From Physcomitrium patens (Eukaryota > Streptophyta > Bryopsida > Funariales > Funariaceae), in NCBI RefSeq assembly GCF_000002425.4, contig NC_037254.1:22521120-22585119 (forward strand): DNA of 64,000 nt, written 5' to 3'. Both the position numbers and the translations under genes were made by a program. This document shows, piece by piece, positions 36,180 through 49,797 of this stretch (the first letter of the stretch is position 1; each line of letters starts with the position of its first letter). The notes beneath the pieces were generated by a model. It was not told where the DNA came from. It ran no database searches and worked only from the letters and a program-made list of their open reading frames with translations.

Positions 36180-37980
36180 GCATCCTATAAAATAGAAAAT
36201 TTTATTCTTAGATTCAAACTTAGAAGTATGATGATACTCAAAAGAATTTTTTTTAATGCTATATATAAGAAGGTCAAAGGAAATATTTAAATAATCATGA
36301 TTAAGAAATATTTAATCAACTATTATTGTTGATTTATATAACTCAAACGTGAAATTTCTCTAGTTTCAAAAGAATTATTTTTATTGATCATAAGTTGCTT
36401 CTTGTACTTTGGTATAAGAAAAAAAATATCTATATAAAGTATCTTATGATTCTTTTTTTGACCAATTAATAATATCAAATATGATTTTAGATAAAAATAT
36501 GTTCTAATGGATTTGGCAACAATTCAAGATATATGTTGATATAAAATACTTAAGATTCTTATCATCAAAATATACCATCATTAGAATTAAAGCTATTTTC
36601 AAATGATAACATCTTTCTTGAAATGAATCTATAATTGTAAGAAGATATTTTTGTGGATTTCATAATTTATTTTTGATTTCTAAAACAATTCTTAAATAAA
36701 AAACTATGAAATGAAGTTTTTGCTTTATTTATTTTTTTGACAACATTACACCTAAAGTAAAATTTGGTTCATCCATTTTTTTTAAAAAAACATTTCAATA
36801 AATAAATTTAGTATAATATTAGTTTTGTAATAAATATTGTTAAAAAACTTGAAATACTTTATAATTTCTTTAATTTAAGTAAGTTTTTTTTATAAGTCAA
36901 ATGTGTAAGTAAAATTATAAATAAAAAGAAGTTCTTAAAATAAATCTCATAATAATTTTAAAAATATAAAAAAAGATTAAAAATTATTTATTATTTTTGA
37001 TATTTTTTTCAAATCCATGGTAGTTTATATTTTTATTAGATCCATTATAACACCATAAAAAATTGACTTAAATTATATAAACTATTCATTTTTTTAACCT
37101 AGCATAGAATCTTTCATTTCTAAGTTTATGAAATACAAAATAAATATGTTGCTTATGTTTTATATATTTTTAAAATGAATCAAATTGCGTGATTTTTTTT
37201 GTATTTTGACAATTAGGAGTATGGTTATAAAGGTATTATGATATACTTGTTTAATTCTTAGTTTTGAATTAAAAAATTTGATTATCACTCTTCATAGAAA
37301 ATTCAATTACTGAACTTAATGTTTGAATGTTAAGTAAGTTCATCATCAAATCATTATGTCATATTATAATTCATAAAAAAATTGGTAAATAAATGAAGAA
37401 TAATCCTACTAGATATTAGTTTTTAGTTTGTTAAAATTATGAAGTATATAATAATACAATATAATTTATTTAGCATAAGATCATAATCTTATTAGTTGCA
37501 ACACAAATTACATCATGCTTTCTAAATATGGATTAAATTTTATCTAAAAAAATTCCAAATTATTCAATAATGAATCATATTATTTTAGGAAGGATAAAAA
37601 CTATAATAAAGCATTTTTTTTTTGATGAACCTAATCTTTGATCTTAAAATTGAGTAGTTTTGATATTGAAGCTCAATTACTAATTATAATTGATTGATAA
37701 ATCCTCACAACTTTGATCTTGTACCATCAAAAAATTTAAGTAAGAAAATATTTTATTTAATATAGGTGGTAATGCTTGTAAGATGTTCTACCATATGAGA
37801 AGTTATTTGTAGACATGTAGATATTGAAGTAGCTTCATTCATCTACACATCTTCTATTTTAATCAATTTTAATGGTATTTTTTGTAATAAATTGAGTTGA
37901 TGCATTACAAATACTAATACTTTGATTTTTTTTGAATTTGTGCTACTATATTATATATTTTTACAAACTTGGCCATGATA
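34800..37980 (-). pseudogene. E2 gag-pol remnant
   Basis: The integrase C-terminus is readable at 35061-35279. Further blocks are recognisable only at nucleotide level against 54400-58600 of E3. Examples are the polyprotein segment around 35580-36000 that matches the E3 integrase core, the RNase H region near 36480-36780 and the gag 'gttgatgcattac' block at about 37890-37900. No active-site motif is intact. Confidence 0.65.
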
Positions 37981-38175
37981 ATAGAATAAAAAAATATTGC
38001 ATAATATTTAGAATAAAAAATAGAAAAGGATTAAAAATAATAAATATATTTTTGAAAAAAATATAAATTTAAAAATAGATAATCTATAATTTCTAATATG
38101 CCTATCTTTTGTCAAGAAAAAATAGGTAATCTACTCTTCATTAAAAAAGATAAAGCTTTGATATTAAATAATAAA

Positions 38176-38385
38176 TATGGAGGCAAGAGTGAAGCCTTCT
38201 TCACTCTTGTCAACACCTTTCTCATTCTTAGTCTAGTCTCAAGAGTCTAAATTCTTCTCGTCTTTGGCAATAGCCATTCTAGTCTTAATACTATAATACT
38301 TTTGTAGTAAATATTTATTCTTCTTAAGTTATACATGAGTGTTTTGAGATTCTTCTTGCCTTGATTCATATCCTTGATAGTCTCC
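38176..38385 (+). mobile_element. L5-type chromovirus LTR fragment, plus strand
   Basis: About 210 bp from 'atatggaggcaagagtgaag' to 'ttcatatccttgatag', matching the second half of the solo LTR at 39395-39930. It directly abuts the leader of E2 in the opposite sense, so it marks an insertion or a rearrangement. Confidence 0.7.
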
Positions 38386-39394
38386 CATTCCTAGTTTTCA
38401 ACCTCCAATTCTTATTCTCTATTCTCATCCCTCATTTCTTATGCTTTAAAATTAATCATCACATAGTTTGGATGGTATGGCTTTAACAACATTAAGATAT
38501 GATTTAATAACTCCCTATTTTTATTGTTTTTTTTAATACAAATTTTTTCTATAAATTAATTATAGATGCAAGATCTATTTTCAACTTACTACTTGGTGTT
38601 TTTTTCTATATTTTTTTTTATATAAGATTAGTTTTTGTAGCCTCTATAAAAGTTGATTTTTATGCAATCTAACTTAAACAAATAGTTGGCGATAATTTTT
38701 TTTTAATATCAATTTTAGCTACAACTTATAAATTTTATCAAAAAAAAAATTATCTCTTATATATTAACAATTATTAATAGAAATAATTATTTAGTATTGA
38801 TTTAAAGTGACCAAAAATTAATCTCTAAAGTAAAGCAAAGTTTAGAAAAAAATTATTTTTGATCTATTGAATTATAGACGTATTTATATCTATTAAGTGC
38901 CAAAATTTGATCTTTAAATTTATTAAATATTAAGTTTTATTCTTCTTTTTAATAATACATAATATCAATTCAAATAATTCTAATCATTAAATTATTATTC
39001 AATAAGTAAAACTTTTAAGATTAACACTAGTATAAATTTGGCCAAGAATATAAATATATAATTTATTTTTGAAAAGATAATATTTTTATTTATAAAAAAT
39101 ATAAAAAATATAAATAAAATATAAATAAAATATAATAAAATTATAAAAGTAAGAAAATTAAAATAATCTTGAATTAAATTTGGAATTTAACAAAACATTT
39201 AAATTGATTGATAATAATTTCAATCTTGCATCTCTATATTTTAATTATTAAAAATGCCATTGAAAAATCTCTTGAGAACTATGGAGCTTATAAGCTACAT
39301 ATCTATGCTATAGATTATTTCTATAGTGGCACTCTAAAAGTAAGAAACTTAAAAGAAAAAAAAAAAAAAAAAAAAAAAAACTTCTATAGCAATT
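38386..39394. other. AT-rich spacer
   Basis: No gene, RNA or clear element boundary seen. It ends in a run of about 27 A residues (39354-39380), close to the start of the next LTR. Confidence 0.5.
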
Positions 39395-39930
39395 TGTCAC
39401 GGACATTCATAGGTACTCTAGTAAGTACCTATATGATTAGGTAGAAGTAGGTAAAAGTAGGTAAAGATAGATTAATTTCATAATACCTTCTAGAGAAGCT
39501 TCCTAGAAGCTTTATAGATTTTTCTTTGACTTTAAATGTGTTTGTAGTTGATTGGTAGGTTAGAAACATGGTTAACAAGTTCACTACATGTTGGTAGCTT
39601 GCAAAACAAGTTAACTATGTGGTGCATACATAGAAAACTTGCCTTGTAAATTAGGATACATATCTTGCAAAGTCAACACATTTTGTAGGTCCTATAGGAC
39701 ATTGCCACGTAGCTCCTAGTTAAGAGTATATATGGAGGCAAGAGTGCAACCTTCTTTATTCTTGTCAATGCCTTTCTAATCCTTAGTCTTGTTTCTAGAC
39801 TTTCTTCTTTTTTTTGGCTGTAGCCATTCTAGTTCAATAATATATCATCTTTAAGTGACTTTCTAATTCTTTTTAGTGTCACAAGAGTATATTGGAGATT
39901 TCTTTCTTTAAGATTCATGTCCTTCACACA
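39395..39930 (+). mobile_element. Solo LTR, chromovirus L5 family
   Basis: 536 bp starting TGTCACGGACA and ending GTCCTTCACA, flanked by perfect caatt duplications (39390-39394 and 39931-39935). It contains gagtatatatgg as a TATA box near 39725. It also has partial heat-shock-type repeats (ttctagagaagcttcctaga, near 39487). Same family as the LTRs of E3, and its start is identical to that of Y's LTR for 11 bases on the plus strand. Confidence 0.9.
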
Positions 39931-41130
39931 ATTATAGGCATTAAGCAAAAAATAATACAAAAAATGGTGTAGAGAATTTGTTTGAAGGAAGTCCATGTGA
40001 ATTAATTGATAAAGAGTAAATTTAATATTTATTCTTACATTTATACATAGCCACTCTAGAAAAGTTAGAAGATTTTTTAAATTGAAATACTATTGTTTCT
40101 ATTCTTTTCTATTTTAGCAATAATAAATTTATTTCTTACTAAAATTAGAAGTTGACAATTAAAATAAAATCTTTAGATGAATTCTATGACTTCCAGACTT
40201 ACTCTTTTATATTCTTATTTATATATTTTTTTAAAGAAAGAACAGATTTAATATGTAACAATTAATAATATTATGAATATAAAATAAAATTTTATATTAC
40301 TTCATAAATATAACAATTAATTTTTTTTAATATTGAATAGATAATATGTTCATTAAGAAACATTAATTTTTTTTCTTTAAGAAATGTATGATATATATTT
40401 ATATAGATATGTTTTCAAATACAATGTTATTAATAGAATGCTTTATTGACAAAATATATGTATTTTTTATTTAAAAAAATATATTTATCAACCAAATTAT
40501 ATAAAACTATTTGCTTCTACTAACATCTATGTTTAATTCAAATTAAAAGAAGAAAATTAATAAAAGTATGCTTACACAAAAAATCAAAACAATTCTATAC
40601 TAAATCTTAATTTGATTCTTAAGATATAAATCTATGTTTTAATATTCAATTTACAAGAAATATATTTTATTATTTTAAATGAAAAAATAATTATATTAAA
40701 GTAGATTTAGTATGATCTTTTGATAAAGACAAAATTTTATAACTTCAGTTTTTTTAAAATAATTAAAAAAAATTTATCTAATAAATCCTATTTCTTACAA
40801 TCTAAAAATAGATCTTTTGTAGTGTATTGTAAGAAAATATCAATAGTGTAAAAATTCTTTTAATCTATTTAGTTAAATAATTTAAGTAAATTTAATTGAA
40901 TAATTTAATTAAATTCAATTAAATAAATAAGTAAATTTGAAAATAAGCTAAAAAGATTCGATTTGTGCATATTTTCTAATATTTATTATAAAATCATCAT
41001 AACTTACAACTAATTAAATATCATCAAATAAGTTAAAAAAGACAAAAACAAGACAAAAACTATAGAATAAAAAGACCTTATCTAGAAAAGATCATGCAAT
41101 GCAATATACAAAAATAATATTATAACATCC
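39931..41130. other. AT-rich spacer without recognisable gene
   Basis: Strongly AT-biased, no open frame of note and no similarity I can see to the named repeat families. Probably very old element debris. Confidence 0.45.
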
Positions 41131-43820
41131 CATGACACATGCTTTGAAATTTTAAAACACTTGCTCCGAACAACACATGCTTTGGAATCAGCTAAGTGCA
41201 ACTTTATTTGGTTGACTCAACATCAACCCCACCTTTATTGGCACACTAACACCGACACCACCTGCTTGGCAGAAGACGTAACTGACGACTTAATTTCAAC
41301 CTGGGCTGCAATGATTTAGCACCTTGAATAGAATAACGATTTGTTTGCAATAAATCCAGAGTTTATCAACACTTATTCAAGTCGTACGAGGCCCCCTAAT
41401 CTGTTGGTTTGTCGGTGGAAGCAGATGAATGATCATGATTCCGAGAAATGAGTAGCTTTTAGCTTGAAACATTCTCGGAGCTACCGTTCATGCCATGATT
41501 TGCAAGCAAGACCTGATGCTGTGTAAATCGAAGTGGACCGTCATGATGTGCTTTACCGCAAGGATGCTCTGAAAGATGTGTGACACTGAGATTCAACTTG
41601 TTTTGGTTTCATAGATGTGCCCATATTTGAACCAACTCGTGGTGTCTGTTTGCATATATGTACATAAATAAATAAATAACCATACATTTGTACGCGTGTG
41701 TCAGCGTGCGCGCCGTTAACTTTCAAAGTCGTTGAGAATATCAGGTAGGAAGCGGGGCGAATTTAAGTTAACGAAACAGCGAACTATACACGGACAACCT
41801 TCAGCAGAACAGCGACTTGGGTGCATAACTCTGGAGAATGTGGGGACCATCTCTCGCTTCGAAGGGGCGCGAGCTTGATGTGAGAAGGGTGGTGGTGGGG
41901 CTTAGAGGAAAATGAATCTGTCGGGAAAAGTGCCAGGTTCTCAAGGGATAGAATCAGGGCGAAGGACGACTAGAAAGCGGGCCTCATTAGCGATTCCAGT
42001 GCTTGATCATCGGCGCTTTTGCTTGAAGGGATATCCCAGGCGGGTTTGACAATCACGGCAGTTGATGCATTACAACCTGTGATATGGTGGAGCGTGGAAA
42101 ATCATGCGTTATACTGAAGTGGGGAAAAACAAGTTTTTGTGTACATGGCATGAATCCCAATACTCGGTCAAGAGTCACGACAGGCATGCCGCATTTGCAG
42201 GGTTCGAAGTCCTATCAGAGAGCAGCACCTGGGTCAACTGTAGAGGGGTGGTGAAAAACCCTTTCTGAGTGAGTGACAGGATGCAAACATGTATGCGGGA
42301 GCTTTATCTATTCATCACTTATGTTTAAACAATTGCTGTTGCGGTGGGACGGTTGAACCATGTTCTCAAACTTGGGTGGCTAGAACCCAATCCCGGACGA
42401 TCGTGTAGACCCGTGGGACCTTTCGTTGCTTGGACCTGGTGATGGTGGTGAAAGTTGCTCGTGGTTAAAGAAGCTTCTAGATTTTCACGGGGATGTTCGT
42501 TTCTCAGCTTCTGCACCAGGATTGAGAAACAATCTTGTGACTCCCAGACCGCGAGTTTCGAAGCCAAAGTGCACCACATACGTAGGAAAAAAGCCCTGAA
42601 CTTCATGGCCTCTGGCATATCCTCTCATAGTTTACAGATCTTCTGCTACAGTTAAATGACAATCACTTGATAATCATATTCAAACCTGACGCCGAAACAT
42701 TCGTCACTTATGACCCCATATTTCTAGGTTGTCTCGAAACACTACAACCTTCAACCAGGCTGACGATACCTCGATCATCGCCTGAGTGCCAAAATACCCT
42801 CGATGAATGTATTATACTATTATCCAGTTGAACATCGTACTTGTTATCGAATTTGGTTGCCACACCAACGGAAAATGTTCTGGTTAGTTCAAAGATCTCA
42901 TCAAATTCGTGAATCATAGTACGATTGGAAGGACCAGGCGAAAAATATGGTAATGTGCCACCGTCTAGCCTACATTAGCTCTTAGAGTCTCTTCATTTTA
43001 CTCTCTTTTCACCATCTAGAACACTCCAATTTTACGCTGTCCATCGCCGTGGCTGGGACGACGGCTCGTGAACCATCGCTTGTGACAAATCTTTGGTTGG
43101 TGGTAAGCTGCTGTACGTTGTGGTGGTTCTTCTGAGGATGCAAGCACATGCAGAACGATTGGGTATTTTAGTTTCGCCGGTTAGTTTCGATGATTTTGAT
43201 TTGAGAGAAACCATGTGTGTTTTGGTTGTCTTGAAAAGGATTTTGTATTCTTAGACTTATTGAGCGGTCGTGATTGTGTTAGATCGTCATGCTAGTGAGC
43301 AATTTATTGGGCGTTAATCTTTTCCCATGATTATCTAGTTTGTTTCGGCTGCTCGGTCGAAGATTTTACATAATAGAGTTTATTCCCTGTTGGGTCCGCC
43401 TCGAAACAGATTTCGGTTTGGGCAGGGAGGTGGGTTTAGCTTTATCGATTTGCTAGTTTGGCTTCCACCTGCGTCACTCAGCTCTGGGACTGCTCCTTTC
43501 GATCATTTTCCAGACATTTGTGAATTCTACTATCCCCGGTTAGCCCGAGGTATCGTGTCTGCATGTCAACCAAAGCGTAGAATTGCAAAAGTCGATGGAG
43601 AAGTTGCCGAGTACAATTAACGCATGGTTACGCTTCTCCTGGAGTGGGGATCGTTAGCTCAGAGCTTGTTGAATGATTTTTGTGAATACTCTTTGCTCGG
43701 TAAAATTGATGCTTTAGTCCGAAGTTCAGATTCATTCTTCTTAATCGTTTTAATTTTATCTTTTAAATTTTTATTGGCAGACATATCTTCCAATCCACTA
43801 GAGTGAATTCCTTTGCCCAA
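41131..43820 (+). other. Region upstream of the DA1-like gene, including probable 5' UTR intron
   Basis: Composition changes sharply to unique, GC-richer sequence at about 41.1-41.2 kb. No protein can be recognised; the short frames on both strands (for example 42325-42618) have no family features. A good acceptor (ttattggcag) ends at 43780, 40 bp before the ATG, so the 5' UTR is probably spliced. Donors such as cgccg/gttagt near 43177 are possible. Confidence 0.5.
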
Positions 43821-46800
43821 ATGGCGTGGCTCGGCAGACTCTTCGATACTCCTGGATCATCTACTTATCACTACCGCGAAGGCGATGCGTATACCCAGTA
43901 CTCAAATGTACCCCATCGGAGCTATGAAGGCTGGCAAGGCCCCAGTATCTTCTCGGTAAGATGGTTTCGAAATCGATTCTCACAAAGTTGCCAAGAACGT
44001 GAGCAGAAAGTATATAAACCGCTCATGCAGTTAGATCAAACGCAGAAACCACGAATTTTGTCAAATTACTTAATTAAGAATAAAGCATAATGGTGGCAGG
44101 AACCAAGGCGAGAAGAATGGGCTTCGAATGTGGAGGAGAAACCCTCTGACAGTAACAGCAGCCAGCCATCATACCCTAGCGACATACCATTATATAGCTA
44201 CAACATACCACTAAACTCCTATGACGAGCCCTCATATTCCAACGACAGCTCGCCATATGAGATTGTGGCACAGTCACCGCCCAACACCAATGACACCCGT
44301 ACTTATCACAACGAAAGAGTCTCCTATCCGCAGATCGATGCCGAGAGTATAGAGGCCACCAACCTCGCCATTGCGCTGTCTCTCTCTGAAGAAGAAGATC
44401 GTGAGTAGTGCACCAATTCCTTCATTAGGGTGGTTTTTTCATAAAAATTTCTAATTACGTTGTTGGATGTCGACTAGTACGCTGGATGACTTAAAACGAT
44501 ACAAATGTGACCTCATTACTTCCATGACCATGGCACAGATGCTTGGTCTTTGTAACAGCCAAGTGGCTAATGAACATTGTCCTTTGGGTTTCGTAAAATT
44601 GTCAGGAAGAAGAAGAAGCAGAGATGTGCCGAACACGGAGGATGATGAGAGCCTAGCCAGAGCTTTGCAGGAGAGTATTTATCTCGAGCAGAGTGCACCT
44701 CGGAAAATTCCCGCTAAGCCCCCTGGCTTCCGCCCTATAGTGCAAAAGTTCGCATCTGTTCATCCTTCACTGCTTCGTTTTCACATCTACTTAGCTTCAG
44801 TGTTCTAGCCTCATCTTAGGCTGCTACAGATTCTCTCCTTGTTGTGCCTGGACATGGAGCTCTCCAAGTTGTCCAATTCATCTGAGTAGATTTCGCTGGA
44901 ATCTTGTGATAATGTTGTGTTGCTACTTGCAGTCCAAACAGGACGAACCCTTGTGCTGGGTGCAAGAAACCCCTTGGATATGGGCGTTTCTTAAGCTGCT
45001 TGGGGAAGAATTGGCATCCCAGCTGTTTTGCTTGCAAATTGTGCAGCAGACCTATTGCAGAACGCGAGGTATTGACTCTGCTACAATTGTTATTCAAATT
45101 TACCTTACAAAAAGCAGTAGGTGCTATGGATCTTCGAAGCAGTTGCAGTACAGGAATAGTATGCATCATGGTTCTGTTCTTTGAACGTGCGATTATTTTG
45201 TTCTGACTACAGTTTTCCGTCCAAGAAGGTGAACCCTATCATCGAGACTGTTACAAGGAGTTGTTTCACCCTAAGTGCGAAGTTTGTCTCCAATTTGTGA
45301 GTCATCCTATCCTTCTAATTGATTAGAACTATTGAGATAAGTTCTTCGCACAATTGAAGTGCTTAATTGTCATGTATCAGCATGTTTAGTTTGCATCATT
45401 TCCTTCATAAGTCTGCGGCAGTTTCTGACAGAAAATCACGTGACATTTGCAGATTCCCACAAATGCAGCTGGGTTGATAGAGTATCGATCGCATCCATTT
45501 TGGAATCAAAAATATTGTCCCAAACACGAGGCGGATGGTACGCCACGCTGCTGTAGTTGTGACCGCGTCGAGGTAGAGCACCTCCCACAAACACCGAATG
45601 CTCTTAATACTTTTCATGTTGTTTCTAATAATACTAACTCTAATCAGATAATTCTCGAAATCGTATTAGCGCACTCATGGAAACTGTACTGAATGGTTGA
45701 CACTGAGCAAATTTCCTGGCGACTGCAGACCCATGATGAGCAGTATGTACCCTTAGCGGATGGACGCAAGCTCTGTTTAGAGTGCTTAGAAACTGCGGTC
45801 TTTGACACCAAGGAATGCCAACCCTTGTATCGGGAGATACTAAAATTCTACAAGAACGTGGGGATGATGATAGATCAGGAAGTTCCTATGCTCTTAGTTG
45901 AGCGCAGTGCCCTCAATGATGCACGAGAAGGCGAGAAAGAGGTATGAACTCCATGTCCTCCTTTACCCTTTATAAACCTGACTGCGTTAAGGATATCTGT
46001 GAATGAGGTGAGAAAACATAATTACCCACTTTCATATATGTGATGAATTTCATTTGTAGGGAATGCACATGACGTCGGAGACACGAGGCCTTTGCCTTTC
46101 AGAAGAGCAAACTATCACAACGGTTAGTCTCGCACACTTTTCCACTTGTTACATTATACATACTTGCGACGTGGCATAGTTAACTTAATGCTTCTCTCAA
46201 TATTTTCCTTAAAAAGATATGCTCAGCAAATTCTGCCACCTTGTCTGGAATAGTGCACCATAGGATCGTTCTCCTCACGTTTAGTCGAGCGCGACTACGA
46301 TCAGTTATTTTGATGTTCTCATGACCCGGTTATGTCTGTAACTTGTAATCAGGTGTTTGGAGGGAAACCAGTTTTCTCCAGAGGTCCTTGGAGTTTGTGG
46401 ACTGAGCCAAGACAACTCCGCCGCCATTGTGAGGTCACTGCCATCCTTGTTCTCTACGGCCTCCCCAGGTAACGAAACGCAGGAACATGAAGGGTTAGAC
46501 CTCCATCGTAATCCAGAACTTCAGAAAGACGATTTCTTACCCTGCATTCTATAAAACCTTTGGCGAATTTCCAGATACCTACATAAGAATTTTGCAGAAA
46601 AGCTCAAAACCGATTCTATGACAGCAATCATGCTAATTAGCTCTGAAATTGGTTTTTGCAGGTTGCTCACAGGTGCAATCTTAGCTCACGAGCTTATGCA
46701 CGCATGGCTACGTTTGACAGGTGTGGTACTTGCCGAGGCTCATGCACATGTCTTTGCAGAGCATCCCTACCTGCCTACTACGTAAACCCTAATGTTCACC

Positions 46801-47154
46801 TTTATTATTTTAAGCTTCATTTATTTTCTCTTGTTGAATTATTGGCGGATTCTTTTGTTGTTTTCAGGAGGGTTTCCTCATATGTCCCCGGAAGTGGAGG
46901 AGGGCATCTGTCAAGTCATGTCGCACATATGGCTATCAGCAGAGCTCAAGAGATCCCAGAACAGAACCTCAACAAATGCAACCAGCCCTGCTCAAGAGCG
47001 TCTAGGAAAATTCTACCTCCACCAAATTGCCAACGACACGTCTCCCATCTACGGAAATGGGTTCCGCCGGGGACTTAAGGCTGTGAACTATCACGGACTT
47101 GTGAGAGTTCTAGAGCATCTTCGAATGACAGCAAACTTCCCACCAGGCCCATGA
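43821..47154 (+). CDS. DA1: DA1-like ubiquitin-activated LIM peptidase
   Basis: Eleven coding exons: 43821-43955, 44100-44400, 44606-44747, 44933-45068, 45213-45296, 45453-45572, 45729-45941, 46060-46122, 46353-46468, 46662-46720, 46868-47154. About 551 residues; Arabidopsis DA1 has 532. Two ubiquitin-interacting motifs ([15 protein letters not shown], about 130-145; [14 protein letters not shown], about 157-170). A LIM domain ([24 protein letters not shown], then HPKCEVC) is followed by a LIM-like [17 protein letters not shown]. The C-terminal peptidase has HELMH at 446-450 and the conserved '[16 protein letters not shown]' and [15 protein letters not shown]1 peptidases are activated by ubiquitination and cleave growth regulators to limit cell proliferation and organ size. 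All joints keep frame, but the donor at 44748 (gttcgc) is weak and that exon end is the least sure part. Confidence 0.92.
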
Positions 47155-48348
47155 ATAAAATACGTTGCTGTTTTCTCTGATCTCTCTCCCTCTCTCATCA
47201 CAGTCTTGTTGTGAAAGCTTTCACAAGCTTTATCTTTCATTTTAGACATAGGACAGTTGGAATACTTGCAGAAAGAGTTCTTAGGATATTCAGAGACTTC
47301 GTATGAAGCAAGTGAAGCTTGAGTGTAGAAATGGAATTGGAGTCTCACAATGCTTTCAGTGCAGTCAGTCTCTTTGTACAGAGTAGGTGTAGAACTCTGG
47401 GAATTTGTCCTCACCTGGACTCTTCCAGTCTAGCTTCTCGAAGCTCAGTGAGATACTTATATGGCGGTGCCATTTTTATGGTTGCAATATACGCCAAGCA
47501 TCTAATATTGGCCTGCAATGGATAATGCTTTTGGTTGTATCTACTTAATATTCTTCTTCAAAAAATGAAAAAATCTCCAAGAGTTAAAAGTTGTTACAAG
47601 ACAGTGTCAAAAGAAAAACAATATGTGTTTTATAATCAAACAGATGAAGGTTACATTGTTTAAAAAGAAATCAATTTTTGGAAATTTTTGTGAAGATATT
47701 GTTATATAAAAGTGTATATTTTTTTAAAATAATATAATTTAGTGTTTAAGAAAAAAGCACTCAATTTTTTTTATAACATAAATAGTCAAATAGAGAAATA
47801 AAAATAAATAAAATCAAAAAATCTTATTTGAACTATAGATTTTTTGATTTAAGAAAAAAATGAAATTCAAACCAAAGAAATAAATCTTAGGTACATATAA
47901 TACTTTCTTAATCTTATAAGACAATTCATGTACAAAGAAAAAAAATCTACATGGTTTTGAGATTGTCTTTAATTTTTTTTAAATTATTTAAGAATACCTA
48001 ATAATGCTTAGCATAAAAGATATCATATAAAATTAAATTAAAACACTATATAAATTTTTTATTTCATAGTACAAAATACTATGCTGAAATTAAATATTCT
48101 TCAATTGAAAGTAAAAAAAGATATATTTATATAAAATTATATTTTTCATATTAATATTAAACAATAATAACTTAGAGATCTAATTTATTTAAAACATAAT
48201 AAAAAAATTCACACAAGTCTACTTAGGTATTTACCATTACATATTGTCATCTTAAATGTTAACATGTCTATAAATCTTTATAATATTAAACAAAATTAAT
48301 AAGTACAACGTATAAAATATAAAAAATTAGCATTATGTCCTATTCACA

Positions 48349-48379
<31 letters not shown>

Positions 48380-48407
48380 ATCTTCTAATTTTAAAGCTAC
48401 ATGTATG

Positions 48408-48438
<31 letters not shown>

Positions 48439-48780
48439 GAAAAAGAAAAACATCATATCTAAAATTGAACATTACAAAATAGTCATATAAACATTCAAGC
48501 TACAACAACTTATAAGAAACATCTTTCCTATTCTCTTAAGAAAGATAATGGTTCCAATGTAAGATAGTAATATTTTTTTTCAATACAACAAAATAAATGA
48601 TAAACAAGAACCACTTGTTTCTTTGATTCCATTTTTTTGTGTATCTTGAGTTTTCATTTGTATCCTTATTTGTTGTATTAGCATACTTGTTGCATTGATA
48701 GAAGAACTTTACCACCTTGTGCTTTTATAGTCACAATGAGTTGGATTGCATTGCAGTTGTAAACATCAACTTTCTATAGA
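47155..48780 (+). other. DA1 3' UTR, then AT-rich spacer
   Basis: Genic composition continues to about 47530 (probable 3' UTR). After that comes about 1.2 kb of AT-rich DNA with a (TA)n tract at 48354-48380 and a (GAAAA)n purine tract at about 48407-48451. No gene seen. Confidence 0.5.
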
Positions 48781-49600
48781 GTTGAGAGACTCTATGTCCC
48801 AAAATGAAACCTTGGTATGCGATTTTTGAATGTAGAGCAATATTGTATTGTCTCTGATGTTTTTGGAAAAGTCTTCTGAAAGGCACTCCGGGAATGAAGT
48901 TTGTGTCCGTAACATGGTAGCGAGGAGTTCATGCCGGGTTGATCTACTCCCGGATCGCTCTGGAGCGGCATTACGGGTCTGCCTCAAGGTGGGTGGGGGG
49001 TTGGGTCTTGATTTATGTTGGCAATTGTGTACAATGAGAAGCTGCAAGCATCTGATGAGGTTAGGGGTTTTGAAGAAACGTGGGATTTAGGTGGTTCATG
49101 ATCTGCTCCCGGAAGTGATGCTAATGCTTCCTTTTCTTCTGTGCATCCCCCTTGCACTTCCCTCAATGTCGCCTTCCACGCTCCTCACTCTCATCAGCTT
49201 TTCATCACTGGCCTCGTCTAGCTGCTGTTTCTCCTTCTTTGGGTCGCTTGATTCCATTTTTGATTTTGGAGTAGAGCTTTTCTTTAGGTTTTTCGACTTG
49301 AATGTCCTCAATTTTTTCGCCAAAATTTCTTGGGTTTTGCTCCCCTCCGCGGCCAGTGCCCCTGACCTCAGAGTCAGACAACACCTTTTATACCTTTAAT
49401 TTTTTTGCTAACTCTCAATCCCTCTCTCTCATTTTAAGATTCCGCTTGCATAATGAGGCTGATCAAAGAAAGCAGCAGAACCTTATTCGGTTATACAAGT
49501 CATCGCTTACGAACTTCTTTCGTGAATTGCCTCTTCTTCCTATCTCAGGTTGCTGTAAGAGTAATTGTACTTGGTTGAACCTAAGCATACTGTTCAACTT

Positions 49601-49797
49601 TGTTGTCATAACATGAGAACAGCTTCAACTTGTTCACTAAACCTTCATGGTTTTTGTTTTTGTGCAATCGCTGGAGTGTCTTCGCACTTGGTGCAGTCGG
49701 AAGCATGTGCCAGCCTCTACATCACTAGTTTCTTTTGCTTTCCGATTTGATCAGTCATAGTAGTTCCTCTGTTGTCATAACATGAGAACAGCTTCAA
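49601..49797. repeat. Two exact copies of a 28-bp direct repeat
   Basis: Copies at 49601-49628 and 49770-49797, 169 bp apart, starting tgttgtcataac. The sequence between and after them is not repeated. Possible footprint of a local duplication. Confidence 0.85.

Larger units (their letters stand above)
33870..38175 (-). mobile_element. E2: very decayed chromovirus
   Basis: Minus strand. A 3' LTR-like stretch (about 33870-34316, matching 53560-54024), then an ORF3 remnant, a chromodomain remnant near 34900-34960 ('DINEYKW'), integrase C-terminus (35061-35279, 'NIKTNCHCNKLDFYRL'), pol (to about 37250) and gag (to about 37980). A leader with an altered primer site ends near 38170. Very AT-rich, with no long frames. 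The block order equals that of Y. Confidence 0.75.

Noticed and set aside
42180..42215. GGTTCGAAGTCC, a tRNA B-box-like sequence
   Set aside because: No cloverleaf can be formed with the upstream sequence; no D arm or acceptor stem.
42325..42618. 97-codon minus-strand frame upstream of the DA1-like gene
   Set aside because: No domain, a His run and low complexity; a chance frame in GC-richer DNA.
49096..49323. Lys/Ser-rich 75-codon frame on the minus strand with a TATAAAA about 63 bp upstream (49386-49392)
   Set aside because: The frame opens with TTG; its first ATG is 23 codons in, and there is no family resemblance. Too weak to call a gene.
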